From the NCBI RefSeq assembly GCF_001446935.1, contig NZ_LKKK01000002.1, positions 372,001 through 436,000 on the forward strand: 64,000 bases of DNA. Direction: 5' to 3'. The notes under the pieces are model-generated. The model was given only the letters and a program-made list of their open reading frames with translations. It had not been told where the DNA came from and searched no databases. The translations under genes and the position numbers were made by a program. This stretch comes from Pseudomonas sp. TTU2014-080ASC (GTDB taxonomy: Bacteria; Pseudomonadota; Gammaproteobacteria; Pseudomonadales; Pseudomonadaceae). This document shows, piece by piece, positions 18,715 through 26,987 of this stretch (the first letter of the stretch is position 1; the number at the start of each line of letters is the position of its first letter).

Positions 18715-19533
18715 ATGTCTGCCCATTTAGGCACCAATCTCAAGCTACTTTGCAGTCACTACCGCTCTATTGCCGAGGTTTGCCGCAAGCTCGACATCAA
18801 CCGCGCGCAATTCAACAAATACCTCAGTGGTCAAAGCCGTCCGATCGCGTACAACCTTAAGCGTATATGCGATTTCTTCGGTGTCGAGGCGTATGAGCTG
18901 GAGTTACCGGCGGAACAATTTGCCGAGCTGATTGGCGGTCAGCACGGACTGCGCGAGAACTACCGTTTGAGCAGTCCGGTGACGGAGCTGTTTGCGCCCT
19001 TGCCGGGTTACTGCAGCGACATGTCACGCTACTGCGGTTATTACTTCGAATACTCAAACTGCATGTCCGTACCGGGACAGATTTTGCTGTCGCTGGTGCA
19101 TGTGCGCGAAGAGCGCGGCAGTTTTCTGTTCGAGCGGCAGGAGCGGCAGGAGCCTGCCGGGGCGGACAGCGCCAAGGCCGAAGAGTGGGTGCGTTGTCGC
19201 TATCTGGGAGCAGCGTACTTCCTGCAGGACCGCATCTTCCTGGTGGACTATGAGTCGCTGACTGGCAATGAGATCAGTCAGACCATTCTGATCCCCAGTT
19301 TCAAAAGTCGCATCAAGCGCCTGAATGGCCTGAAGACCGGCGTTTCCAGTGGAGACCGTCGTACTCCGGCCTGCACCCGCGTGGTGTGGGAATTCCTCGG
19401 CCAGCAGATTAACCGGGTCGCTGCGTATCGCCAGGTGATGCTCTATAGCCCGGACGATCCGCGGATTGATGACGACATCCGCCAGCGTCTGGGTGGTGCG
19501 ACGGTACGCAACGGTTTATTTGAAATCGACTGA
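18715..19533 (+). CDS. XRE-type helix-turn-helix regulator
   Basis: 272 residues. The N-terminus holds a lambda-repressor-like HTH (about residues 5-60: IAEVCRKLDINRAQFNKYLSGQSRP, then CDFFGVEAYELELP). The rest, about 200 residues, has no domain I recognise; it is rich in aromatic residues and cysteines near 100 (PGYCSDMSRYCGYYFEYSNC) and could be a ligand- or metal-sensing part. It is divergent from the AGCS symporter gene across 226 bp, so that gene is a candidate target. Confidence 0.75.
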   Translation: MSAHLGTNLKLLCSHYRSIAEVCRKLDINRAQFNKYLSGQSRPIAYNLKRICDFFGVEAYELELPAEQFAELIGGQHGLRENYRLSSPVTELFAPLPGYCSDMSRYCGYYFEYSNCMSVPGQILLSLVHVREERGSFLFERQERQEPAGADSAKAEEWVRCRYLGAAYFLQDRIFLVDYESLTGNEISQTILIPSFKSRIKRLNGLKTGVSSGDRRTPACTRVVWEFLGQQINRVAAYRQVMLYSPDDPRIDDDIRQRLGGATVRNGLFEID

Positions 19534-19540
19534 GCGGTGA

Positions 19541-20179
19541 TCAGCGCTGAGCAGGTACGGGCATCTGTTCAGCCAGCGCCTGATCACGTGCATCGCTGCT
19601 GGCCTGCAGGCCTTCGCGCACGCCGTTCTGGTCTTGCTCGCTGCGGTTCTGCCCGAGTTTCCACTTGCCATCCAGGCGCTCGATGGGCAGGGCAAAGCCG
19701 ACAATCGCACGCAGCATGCCGGCGATGTAATCGTCCGGGGCATCACTGACCGCCCACGGCTGTTCCCGATCGCTTTCATGCAGGTCGGTCAGGCCGCTGA
19801 CCACTTTCAACAGGCGCTCGGCGTCCTCAAAAATCTCTACCTTGCCGCGCGCCTGAACATTGATGTAGTTCCAGGTCGGCACCACTTTGCCGTGTTCGGC
19901 CTTGGCGGCGTACCAGCTGGGTGTCACATAGGCTTCCGGGCCCTGAAAGATCACCAGCGCTTCGGCACCGGCTGCCAGATCCTTCCACTGCGGATTGGCC
20001 CGGGCGAAGTGGCCGTAAAGTGTGCCGTAAGGGCCTTCATCTTCAACCAGAAGCATCGGCAAGGGGGTGGCCAGCAGGCCGTGTTCGCCATGGCTGACAA
20101 GGCTGGGCAAGCGGCAGGCGCGCATCTGCTGGTGCAGGGCACTGAGTTCTTCCTGGCGAAACGCGGTGGGGATATACAT
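19541..20179 (-). CDS. PaiB-like FMN-binding protein
   Basis: 212 residues. It begins MYIPTAFRQ and has TLYGHFARANPQW, GPEAYVTPSWYA and VPTWNYINVQARG, all features of the PaiB family (FMN-binding negative transcriptional regulator fold, PF04299). PaiB of Bacillus subtilis represses sporulation and protease genes; most family members are uncharacterised flavin-fold proteins. It is convergent with the XRE gene, with only 7 bp between. No paiA-type acetyltransferase is next to it. Confidence 0.88.
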   Translation of the reverse strand: MYIPTAFRQEELSALHQQMRACRLPSLVSHGEHGLLATPLPMLLVEDEGPYGTLYGHFARANPQWKDLAAGAEALVIFQGPEAYVTPSWYAAKAEHGKVVPTWNYINVQARGKVEIFEDAERLLKVVSGLTDLHESDREQPWAVSDAPDDYIAGMLRAIVGFALPIERLDGKWKLGQNRSEQDQNGVREGLQASSDARDQALAEQMPVPAQR

Positions 20180-20298
20180 GGGTGAGCTGCTCCGGGTGAT
20201 GGCAGCATGCTAGACAGGAAGTGCAGATTTGGTAAGAGGGTTGTGCGATTTTATTTACGGAAAAGTAATTTTTGTTTGATAAAGGGAACGCTCGGCTG

Positions 20299-20326
20299 AT
20301 TCAGGAGCGCCTAAGCGCTCCTGAAT
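20299..20326. terminator. Hairpin downstream of the NTF2-like gene
   Basis: ATTCAGGAGCGC and GCGCTCCTGAAT form a perfect 12-bp stem with a CTAA loop, directly past the NTF2-like stop codon. There is no T-run on the minus strand, so it is a stable 3' hairpin rather than a classic intrinsic terminator. Confidence 0.6.
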
Positions 20327-20333
20327 CCAAGGT

Positions 20334-20843
20334 TTAGCCCACCTGGAACGGCGTGCTGTCCTGAGTGGACTTAATGGTCCACTGGCCGCTCTGGCGGAAG
20401 GATTTAGCCGAGGCGTAGGTGTCTTCCATAAACTGGAAGTAAACGATCTGGCCGTTTTCGACTTTCGCCAGTACCGAGAACGGTGAAGTGAAGCGGTGGC
20501 CCAGTGCAACTGACGTGTAAGTGAACTGGCCAAATACCGCGACCTTTTCACCACTGCCGAAGATGTCAGTCACCTGGAAGTCATTCACGTCCCAGTACGT
20601 GCCGACGTTGGAGAAGGTGTCGACGAACACCTGGCGGCCTTTGCGGGTGCCTGTCCAGGGCTCGATCTGCTGAAGTTCGGGGTTTTCGAAGTTCAGCGAA
20701 GTGTAGGTGGCATCTTCAGCTACTAGCTGGCTGGCGGCATAGGCGACGCTGTCTTTACCTGAGTTGGCGAGGAACGCCCCGACGATGGCCACCGGGTCTT
20801 TACTTGCTTGGGCTTGTGCGATTTGTTCTTTATCAGCGGACAT
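20334..20843 (-). CDS. NTF2-like (SnoaL-type) protein
   Basis: 169 residues with an NTF2/SnoaL-type fold: an N-terminal helix, then WTGTRKGRQVFVDTF and VAVFGQFTYTSVALGHRFTSPFSVLAKVENGQIVYFQFMEDTYA. Proteins of this kind are small ketosteroid-isomerase-like enzymes or stress proteins of unknown substrate. There is no signal peptide. It stands alone, upstream of the PaiB gene on the same strand but separated by 154 bp and a hairpin. Confidence 0.75.
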   Translation of the reverse strand: MSADKEQIAQAQASKDPVAIVGAFLANSGKDSVAYAASQLVAEDATYTSLNFENPELQQIEPWTGTRKGRQVFVDTFSNVGTYWDVNDFQVTDIFGSGEKVAVFGQFTYTSVALGHRFTSPFSVLAKVENGQIVYFQFMEDTYASAKSFRQSGQWTIKSTQDSTPFQVG

Positions 20844-21176
20844 ACTTTAAGCCTCTTCTGTATAGGTGCAGCGCCAACTACAGAAATAGCGCTTATGTTT
20901 AGTTTTCCTGAACAAGCAGGGACCCGTTAGACCGACACTACTGTCCTAAGTGCCGTATTCTGGACGTTTATCTCAGCGTACTTTCAGCCGGTATCCTTTC
21001 AGCCCATTCGAGTGCTTCAGTAACGGCAAATGGTTGGCGCAGCACTCCGTATTTCGTGCCATTGAGCGCCTTCAAACGATTAAAGACTGGCCAACGAAAT
21101 CTTCACGATTTTTCGACTTTGGCTGAACAAGCGAGTCAGTAGATTCCCGGCTGAATCATTCAGTCTGGGGTCCGTT
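20844..21176. other. 333-bp divergent intergenic region
   Basis: It lies between the NTF2-like and phosphoethanolamine transferase genes and must hold both promoters. I looked for a PmrA-type repeated CTTAA box and did not find one. I see no RNA gene or strong hairpin. Confidence 0.5.
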
Positions 21177-22877
21177 GTGTATCGTTCTCTTGTCGAAAAA
21201 ATCACACCTTGGTTCAGCATCACGCTCAGCCGCAATGCGCTGACTATGCTGGTGGCGTTGTGGTTGATGCTGACCATGAACCTGCCGTTCTGGCGCACGG
21301 TCTGGAAGGGCGTCAGTGGCTGGGAGAACGACAGCCTGCTGTTTCTGCTCAGTTTGCCGGTGTTTGTCTGGATCTGGCTGTACATCCTGCTCAGTCTGCT
21401 GGCCTGGGGGCGCACGACCAAGATTGTGCTGGCGCTTGTGGTGCTGATCTCAGCTGCGGCCAGCTACTTTATGAACAGCTACGGCATCGTCATCGACTAT
21501 TCGATGTTGATGAATGTGGTGCAGACCGATATAGCCGAGGCCAATGAGCTGCTGACCTGGCGGATGTTGGGATGGCTGCTGCTGTTTGCCGGGCTGCCTA
21601 TCGTCCTGATCAGTCGTGTTCGTCTGCTTAACCGTGGCTGGAAGCGTGAAACCACACTCAAGTTCGGCTGCATGGCGCTGCTGCTGGTCTGCTTCTTTGG
21701 TGTGGTGATGAGCTTTTATCAGCCTTACGCCTCGCTGCTGCGCAATAACCGTGAAGTGCGTCTGATGCTGGTGCCGTCGAACGTGGTCGGGGCTGTCCAT
21801 GGTTATCTGAAACGGGAGTTCAGTGCGCCTGCCAAGCTGGAAGTGGTTGGCGCGGATGCACACCGGGTTGCGCCAGCTACATTGGGCGCTAGACCCAAGG
21901 TGATGGTTGTCGTTGTTGGGGAAACCGCGCGGGCGGTCAACTTCGGCCTCAATGGCTACGAGCGTAATACCACGCCTGAGCTGGCAAAACGCGATGTCAT
22001 CAACTTCACAAACGCCAGTTCGTGCGGTACGGCCACAGCCGTTTCGGTGCCGTGCATGTTCCAGGACGTAGGTCGGGAGAATTACAAGAGCAGCATGGCG
22101 CAGAACCGCGAAGGCCTGCTGGATGTGCTGCAGCGTGCTGGAGTGTCCGTACTCTGGCGCGATAACAACTCAGGCTGTAAAGGCGCCTGTGACCGGGTGC
22201 CGACCGAGGATGTGTCCCGCCTGGATGTCGATAGCCTGTGTACTAAAGCAGAGTGCCGTGACGAGGTGTTGCTGTACAAGCTCTCGGATTACCTCGACAA
22301 ACTGGATCGTGATGCGGTGATTGTTCTGCACATGAAAGGCAGCCACGGCCCCGCTTACTACAAGCGCTACCCGACTGCCTTTGAGAAGTTGACCCCGGTG
22401 TGTGATCAGGTGCAGCTGGACCGCTGCGAGCGCCAGACCATCGTCAATGCATACGACAACAGCATGCTGTACACCGATTATGTGTTGGCCTCGACCATTG
22501 ACCTGCTCAAAGAGAAGTCTGCAAAGCTGAATACGGCCATGTTGTACATGTCTGATCATGGTGAGTCGTTGGGGGAAAGTGGCATGTACCTGCACGGTGT
22601 TCCCTATGCGATTTCACCGTCAGAGCAAACCCATATTCCGATGGTGATGTGGCTCTCAGACGGCGTACAGCGCAGCAGCGGCATAAATGCCCAGTGCATG
22701 AAGCAGCAGAGCAGCAAAGATGTCTCGCAGGACAACCTGTTCCATTCTGTGCTGGGTTTTATGGGCGTGCAGACTTCTGTGTATAAGCAATCGCTGGATC
22801 TGTTCAGTCCATGTCAACTGGAGAACATTGTGCAGACAGGAAGCGGTGCTGAGGCGGAAGTTCAGGCCACAAACTGA
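21177..22877 (+). CDS. Lipid A phosphoethanolamine transferase (EptA-like)
   Basis: 566 residues starting at GTG. Five N-terminal membrane helices (to about residue 185) precede a periplasmic sulfatase-fold domain. Metal and catalytic positions match EptA/MCR enzymes: VVGETARAVNFGLNGY (metal Glu), SSCGTATAVSVPCMF (nucleophilic Thr), LHMKGSHGPAYYKRYP and YMSDHGESLGE, plus paired cysteines. It transfers phosphoethanolamine from phosphatidylethanolamine to lipid A, lowering negative charge and polymyxin binding. Chromosomal members are usually induced by two-component systems, but none is adjacent and I see no PmrA box. Confidence 0.9.
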   Translation: MYRSLVEKITPWFSITLSRNALTMLVALWLMLTMNLPFWRTVWKGVSGWENDSLLFLLSLPVFVWIWLYILLSLLAWGRTTKIVLALVVLISAAASYFMNSYGIVIDYSMLMNVVQTDIAEANELLTWRMLGWLLLFAGLPIVLISRVRLLNRGWKRETTLKFGCMALLLVCFFGVVMSFYQPYASLLRNNREVRLMLVPSNVVGAVHGYLKREFSAPAKLEVVGADAHRVAPATLGARPKVMVVVVGETARAVNFGLNGYERNTTPELAKRDVINFTNASSCGTATAVSVPCMFQDVGRENYKSSMAQNREGLLDVLQRAGVSVLWRDNNSGCKGACDRVPTEDVSRLDVDSLCTKAECRDEVLLYKLSDYLDKLDRDAVIVLHMKGSHGPAYYKRYPTAFEKLTPVCDQVQLDRCERQTIVNAYDNSMLYTDYVLASTIDLLKEKSAKLNTAMLYMSDHGESLGESGMYLHGVPYAISPSEQTHIPMVMWLSDGVQRSSGINAQCMKQQSSKDVSQDNLFHSVLGFMGVQTSVYKQSLDLFSPCQLENIVQTGSGAEAEVQATN

Positions 22878-22950
22878 TCTTGGTAGGGGGGCGACAGAGA
22901 TGTCCAGTGTGCCGATATCTGCCAGTGGAGCGCAGCTTGTACGGCACAAT

Positions 22951-22977
22951 AAAAAAGGGATGGCATAAGCCATCCCT
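22951..22977 (-). terminator. Rho-independent terminator of the aspA transcript
   Basis: AGGGATGGC-TTAT-GCCATCCCT followed by TTTTT on the minus strand, 42 bases past the stop of the small gene. It serves aspA and the small gene. Confidence 0.88.
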
Positions 22978-23018
22978 AAAAAATAGAGGCGGGGGGCCTC
23001 CGGTACCATCTAGCGAAA

Positions 23019-23171
23019 TTAGCGGCTGCGGGCTGTGGCCTGCTGAGCCTGATGCTGTTCAGCGCGATGTGAGACATAGCGCGGCATTGCAATACCCGGC
23101 CACATACGACGTGGTGGAGTCAGCGCCATGAAGGTCGGCGGCAGGGTTGGCATGAATGCGTTGTTTTTCAT
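23019..23171 (-). CDS. Unannotated 50-residue basic protein downstream of aspA
   Basis: A small frame of 50 codons with an ATG at the complement of 23169-23171 and AGGAGA seven bases upstream, ending in TAA. The start codon lies 15 bp after the aspA stop and the terminator follows the stop, so it is the last cistron of the aspA transcript. The product begins MKNNAFMPTLPPTFMAL, is rich in Pro and Met, then Arg, His and Gln (PPRRMWPG, then a Gln/Ala/Arg tail). It has no signal or membrane helix. I do not recognise a family. The evidence that it is real is the Shine-Dalgarno, the spacing and the terminator. Confidence 0.65.
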   Translation of the reverse strand: MKNNAFMPTLPPTFMALTPPRRMWPGIAMPRYVSHRAEQHQAQQATARSR

Positions 23172-23186
23172 GTGAGTTCTCCTGGC

Positions 23187-24611
23187 TTATGCCTTCAGTG
23201 GGACTAGACGCGGGGCGATCATGTTTTCAGGGCGCAGAATGTCATCCAGCGTGGCGTCATCCAGCAGTTTTTCTTCACGTACCAGTTCCAGCACACCACG
23301 GCCCGATTCGAGGGCGACTTTGGCGATGCGGGTGGCGTTTTCGTAACCGATGTACGGGTTCAGTGCGGTGATCAGGCCGATGGAGTTTTCCATCAGTTCA
23401 CGGCAGCGATCTTCGTTGGCAGTGATGCCGTCGATGCACAGCTCGCGCAACATATCCATGGCGCGGGTCAGCAGGCGGATCGAGTCGAGGATCTTGTACG
23501 CGATCAGCGGCTCCATCACGTTCAGCTGCAGCTGGCCGCCCTCGGCTGCCATGGTCAGCGCGAGGTCGTTACCGATTACATCGAACGCAACCTGGTTAAC
23601 GGCTTCCGGGATCACCGGATTGACCTTGCCTGGCATGATCGAGCTGCCCGGCTGACGCGCTGGCAGGTTGATCTCGTTGATGCCAGTACGTGGGCCGCTG
23701 GAGAGCAGGCGCAGGTCGTTACAGATCTTCGACAGCTTGACCGCAGTACGCTTGAGCATGCCGGAGAACAGCACGAAAGCACCCATGTCAGAGGTGGCTT
23801 CAATCAGGTCGGCAGCCGGTACAACCGGGTGGCCGCTGATGACTGCCAGGCGCTTAACAGCCAGATGCTGGTAAGCCGGGTCAGCGTTGATGCCGGTACC
23901 GATGGCGGTGCCGCCGAGGTTCACTTCGGTCAGCAGCTTCGGAGCGATCAGTTTCAGGTGCTGCAGGTCTTCACCGAGGGTAACGGCGAAGGCGCGGAAT
24001 TCCTGGCCGAGAGTCATCGGCACAGCATCTTGCAGCTGGGTGCGGCCCATTTTCAGCACGTGGCCGAATTCCAGCCCTTTAGCAGCGAACGACTGGATCA
24101 GTTTGTCCAGCGCGTTGAGCAGGCTGTCGTGGCCCAGCAGCAGGCCGATGCGGATGGCGGTCGGGTAAGCGTCGTTAGTCGACTGCGCCATGTTCACATC
24201 GTTATTGGGGTGCAGGTACTGGTACTCGCCTTTCTCATGGCCCATGGCTTCCAGGGCAATGTTGGCGATCACCTCATTGGCGTTCATATTGGTGGAAGTA
24301 CCTGCGCCACCCTGAATCATGTCGACGACGAACTGGTCGTGAAATTCGCCCTGAATAATGCGGGCGCAGGCAGTGCTGATCGCGGTGTGCTTGGCGGCGG
24401 ACAAGTGGCCCAGCTCGCGGTTTGCGTCGGCTGCAGCCTGTTTGACCATGGCCAGACCGATGACCAGTTTCGGGTAGTGAGCCAGCGGTACGCCAGAGAG
24501 ACGGAAGTTCTGCACAGCGCGTAGGGTCTGGATACCGTAATAAGCCTCAGCGGGTACTTCGAGGCTACCGAGCAAGTCTTTCTCGATGCGGTGTGATGCA
24601 ACAAGGGACAT
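23187..24611 (-). CDS. aspA: Aspartate ammonia-lyase
   Basis: 474 residues of the fumarase/aspartase superfamily. It converts aspartate to fumarate and ammonia. The signature GSSIMPGKVNPVIPE (about residues 318-332), the early AEAYYGIQT and the substrate loop MAQSTNDAYPTA are present. Aspartase is favoured over class II fumarase by length and by the neighbouring LysR gene arrangement. It is divergent from that regulator and is followed by a 50-codon gene and a terminator. Confidence 0.93.
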   Translation of the reverse strand: MSLVASHRIEKDLLGSLEVPAEAYYGIQTLRAVQNFRLSGVPLAHYPKLVIGLAMVKQAAADANRELGHLSAAKHTAISTACARIIQGEFHDQFVVDMIQGGAGTSTNMNANEVIANIALEAMGHEKGEYQYLHPNNDVNMAQSTNDAYPTAIRIGLLLGHDSLLNALDKLIQSFAAKGLEFGHVLKMGRTQLQDAVPMTLGQEFRAFAVTLGEDLQHLKLIAPKLLTEVNLGGTAIGTGINADPAYQHLAVKRLAVISGHPVVPAADLIEATSDMGAFVLFSGMLKRTAVKLSKICNDLRLLSSGPRTGINEINLPARQPGSSIMPGKVNPVIPEAVNQVAFDVIGNDLALTMAAEGGQLQLNVMEPLIAYKILDSIRLLTRAMDMLRELCIDGITANEDRCRELMENSIGLITALNPYIGYENATRIAKVALESGRGVLELVREEKLLDDATLDDILRPENMIAPRLVPLKA

Positions 24612-24708
24612 GATTCATTAAATCTCGTGAAGGTGCGGGGGTAACCGCGATGTCCCGTAGATTAAGGCCTGTGGCCGACTACTGGCCAATGCTGATATCC
24701 GCTATCCT

Positions 24709-24723
24709 ATGCACAATCGGCAT
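24709..24723. promoter_or_regulatory. LysR-type binding box between aspA and its regulator
   Basis: ATGC-ACAATCG-GCAT is an interrupted dyad containing T-N11-A, the general LysR box. It lies 98 bp upstream of aspA and 138 bp upstream of the LysR start. That the divergent LysR protein binds it is inference. Confidence 0.4.
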
Positions 24724-24860
24724 AATGTTGATGTGACTCGACTTTGCACAGCAGGCCTGAAAACTGCCCGAAATGAGAAGGTCCCGGTGTCAGTCGTCGT
24801 TTCAGGGAAAAATCTCGAAATTGCGTGTAAAAACACGACTAAGTCTTGATTGGAGTGATC

Positions 24861-25781
24861 ATGAATCTTGAGAGCAAATGGCTGGAAGACTTCGTTGCAT
24901 TGGCGACAACGCGCAGTTTTTCGCAGGCCGCACAGAAAAGATTTGTGACTCAGCCAGCTTTCAGCCGGCGGATTCGCAGTCTGGAAGCGGCCCTTGGACT
25001 AACGCTTGTTGACCGTTCGCGAACACCTGTTGATCTGACCGAGTCCGGCCAGCTGTTTCTGGTGACAGCGCGCAGCATCGTTGAGCAACTGGGTGAGGTG
25101 GTTCGCCACCTGCATAACCTGGAAGGCCAGCAGGGTGAGGTTATGCAGATTGCGGCAGCGCACTCGCTGACGCTGGGCTTCTTCCCTGAGTGGATCGCCC
25201 GTCTGCGCCGTGAAGGTCTGCCGCTGACGACGCGTCTGGTCGCCGCTAACGTGGGGGAAGCGGTTCACTCTCTGCGCGAAGGTGCGTGTGACCTGATCCT
25301 TGCGTATTACGACCCGGATGCGGCCATGCAGCTCGATCCGGAGCTTTTTCCTTCTCTTCATCTGGGGCGCACTGAGATGCTGCCTATGTGCGCTGCGGAT
25401 GAAAACGGCAAGCCGCTGTTCGACCTTAATAGTGGTCAGAGCGTGCCGCTGCTGGCCTACAGTGCGGGCGCGCTGCTGGGGCGCTCGGTTAACCAACTGC
25501 TCAGGCAGCGGGCGCTGCGTTCGACTACTGTTTATGAGACCGCCATGGCTGACAGCCTTAAATGCATGGCGTTGCAGGGCATGGGCGTTGCTTGGGTGCC
25601 ACGTTTGTCGGCCACGGCTGAACTGGCAAGGGGCGAGTTGGTGGTGTGCGGTGATGAACAGTGGTTCCTGCCGTTAGAGATTCGTTTGTACCGCTGCGCG
25701 TTGGTGCGTAAGGCATCAGTGCGTTTGCTCTGGCGCAAGCTCGAAGGTGGGCTGGCTCCTGCTCCGGAGCAAAACCTGTGA
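24861..25781 (+). CDS. LysR-family regulator (HypT-like)
   Basis: 306 residues from the ATG at 24861 with GGAG 6 bases upstream; a TTG at 24846 would overlap that Shine-Dalgarno. The HTH reads FVALATTRSFSQAAQKRFVTQPAFSRRIRSLE, followed by a substrate-binding domain. The start MNLESKWLEDFVALA is typical of the YjiE/HypT branch. It is divergent from aspA, the same arrangement I remember at PA5428-PA5429, so control of aspartate breakdown is the likely role. Confidence 0.88.
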   Translation: MNLESKWLEDFVALATTRSFSQAAQKRFVTQPAFSRRIRSLEAALGLTLVDRSRTPVDLTESGQLFLVTARSIVEQLGEVVRHLHNLEGQQGEVMQIAAAHSLTLGFFPEWIARLRREGLPLTTRLVAANVGEAVHSLREGACDLILAYYDPDAAMQLDPELFPSLHLGRTEMLPMCAADENGKPLFDLNSGQSVPLLAYSAGALLGRSVNQLLRQRALRSTTVYETAMADSLKCMALQGMGVAWVPRLSATAELARGELVVCGDEQWFLPLEIRLYRCALVRKASVRLLWRKLEGGLAPAPEQNL

Positions 25782-26086
25782 TGGGCTGAGCTGTTCATCA
25801 TTGTGGTCTGTACAGCACTCGATCGTATGAAACCTGTCTGCGTGCAGTGCGGTCTGAGTTTTGCGTATTACTCTTTACAGAAAATACGGCCACTACCGCT
25901 CACACATTGAGCGTTGGCAATCAGGTGCTGGGGTGCAATTTCATTCTCTGTCTCCTGTTACGTTCATCCAATTTTCAGGGCGGGATCGCGCTGGTTGTGC
26001 CGTTTCAGCAACGGCTGGTGGCACAGCTCAGTGCAGCAGCTCGGCTGCATCCTGATTTGCCCGAACCTTTGAGAGGAGTTACCCGT
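25782..26086 (+). other. 305-bp region before the nitroreductase gene
   Basis: It holds one small hairpin, CGCTCA-N5-TGAGCG (25897-25913). The reading frame of the nitroreductase stays open back to 25847, but that stretch does not look like protein and the strong ribosome site is at 26071-26078. No RNA gene is visible. Confidence 0.4.
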
Positions 26087-26686
26087 ATGAGCAATGCATT
26101 TATCGATGCGATCAAGACACGTCGTACCCAATATGCGCTGGGTAAAGAGTTGCCTCTGCCGCAGGCAGAGGTCACTGCGCTGATTCAGGAGGCGATCAAA
26201 CTGTCACCGTCTTCGTTCAACTCGCAAAGCTCCCGTGCGGTGATTTTGTTCGGTGCCGAAAGTGATAGTTTTTGGGAGATCGTAAAAGATGAACTGCGCA
26301 AGATTGTGCCAGCTGATGCTTTCGCGGCCACCGAAGGCAAGATCAACAGCTTTGCTGCCGGTGCCGGTACTGTGTTGTTCTACGAGGATCAGGATGTGAT
26401 TACCGGCTTGCAGAAGCAGTTTGCCCTGTATGCCGATAACTTCCCGGTTTGGTCTGAGCAGGGCAGCGGCATTGCCCAGTTCTCTGTTTGGTCGGCGCTG
26501 GCCAGCGCCGGTATCGGTGCCAGCCTGCAGCACTATAACCCGCTGCCAGATGCTGCTGTAGCGGCCAAGTGGAATATCCCGGCTAGTTGGAAGCTGCGTG
26601 CGCAGATGCCGTTCGGAGCGAATAAGGCGGGTTTTGCTGACAAGACCTTTATCGATGATAAAGAGCGCTTCCGCGTTTTCTCCTGA
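26087..26686 (+). CDS. Nitroreductase-family protein
   Basis: 199 residues from the ATG at 26087, preceded by GAGAGGAG. Features of the FMN-dependent nitroreductase fold: [19 protein letters not shown] (FMN phosphate contacts), [17 protein letters not shown], and the C-terminal [26 protein letters not shown] typical of the YdgI/HBN1-like branch. It probably reduces quinones or nitro compounds with NAD(P)H; the physiological substrate is unknown. It stands alone, followed by a terminator. Confidence 0.88.
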   Translation: MSNAFIDAIKTRRTQYALGKELPLPQAEVTALIQEAIKLSPSSFNSQSSRAVILFGAESDSFWEIVKDELRKIVPADAFAATEGKINSFAAGAGTVLFYEDQDVITGLQKQFALYADNFPVWSEQGSGIAQFSVWSALASAGIGASLQHYNPLPDAAVAAKWNIPASWKLRAQMPFGANKAGFADKTFIDDKERFRVFS

Positions 26687-26725
26687 GTAGCGATCAGCAG
26701 GCCGTGAGGCTGGCTGTTTTGAATG

Positions 26726-26755
26726 AAAAACCCGCCTGTGTGTTGGCGGGTTTTT
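26726..26755 (+). terminator. Rho-independent terminator of the nitroreductase gene
   Basis: AAAAACCCGCC-N8-GGCGGGTTTTT, perfect 11-bp arms with T-runs on both strands, so it can work in both directions. Confidence 0.9.
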
Positions 26756-26800
26756 GTTTGTGGGATGGTGTCGTTCTTGCACTGCGGTTGCGCCTCTTAC

Positions 26801-26964
26801 GGGCGCCTTACTTTTCTTTGCTTGCACAAAGAAAAGTAAGCAAAAGAAATGCGCCCAAGCATCCGGGTTTCGCTACGCGAAACTTCCCGCACTCCGGCAC
26901 TGCTCCGGTGCCGTCGTCCAAGGGCCGTCCTGGCCCTGTACGACTCTCGCCGCATTCATGCGGC
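26801..26964. repeat. Dense palindromic intergenic repeat
   Basis: Five hairpins in 164 bp: GGGCGC...GCGCCC enclosing CTTACTTTTCTTTG / CAAAGAAAAGTAAG (14-bp arms, 26807-26840); GTTTCGC-TAC-GCGAAAC (26867-26883); GGCAC...GTGCC (26896-26912); AGGGCC-GTCCT-GGCCCT (26921-26937); GCCGCAT-TC-ATGCGGC (26949-26964). I remember very similar arrays, with the TTACTTTTCTTTG-N-CAAAGAAAAGTAA core, as multicopy intergenic elements in several Pseudomonas genomes. It lies between two convergent genes; the short open frames across it are not convincing proteins. Confidence 0.7.
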
Positions 26965-26987
26965 TCGTCCCCTGCGATCTGTGAGGG

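Noticed and set aside
20844..21176. PmrA box before the phosphoethanolamine transferase gene
   Set aside because: I found no pair of CTTAA(G/T) half-sites at the right spacing.
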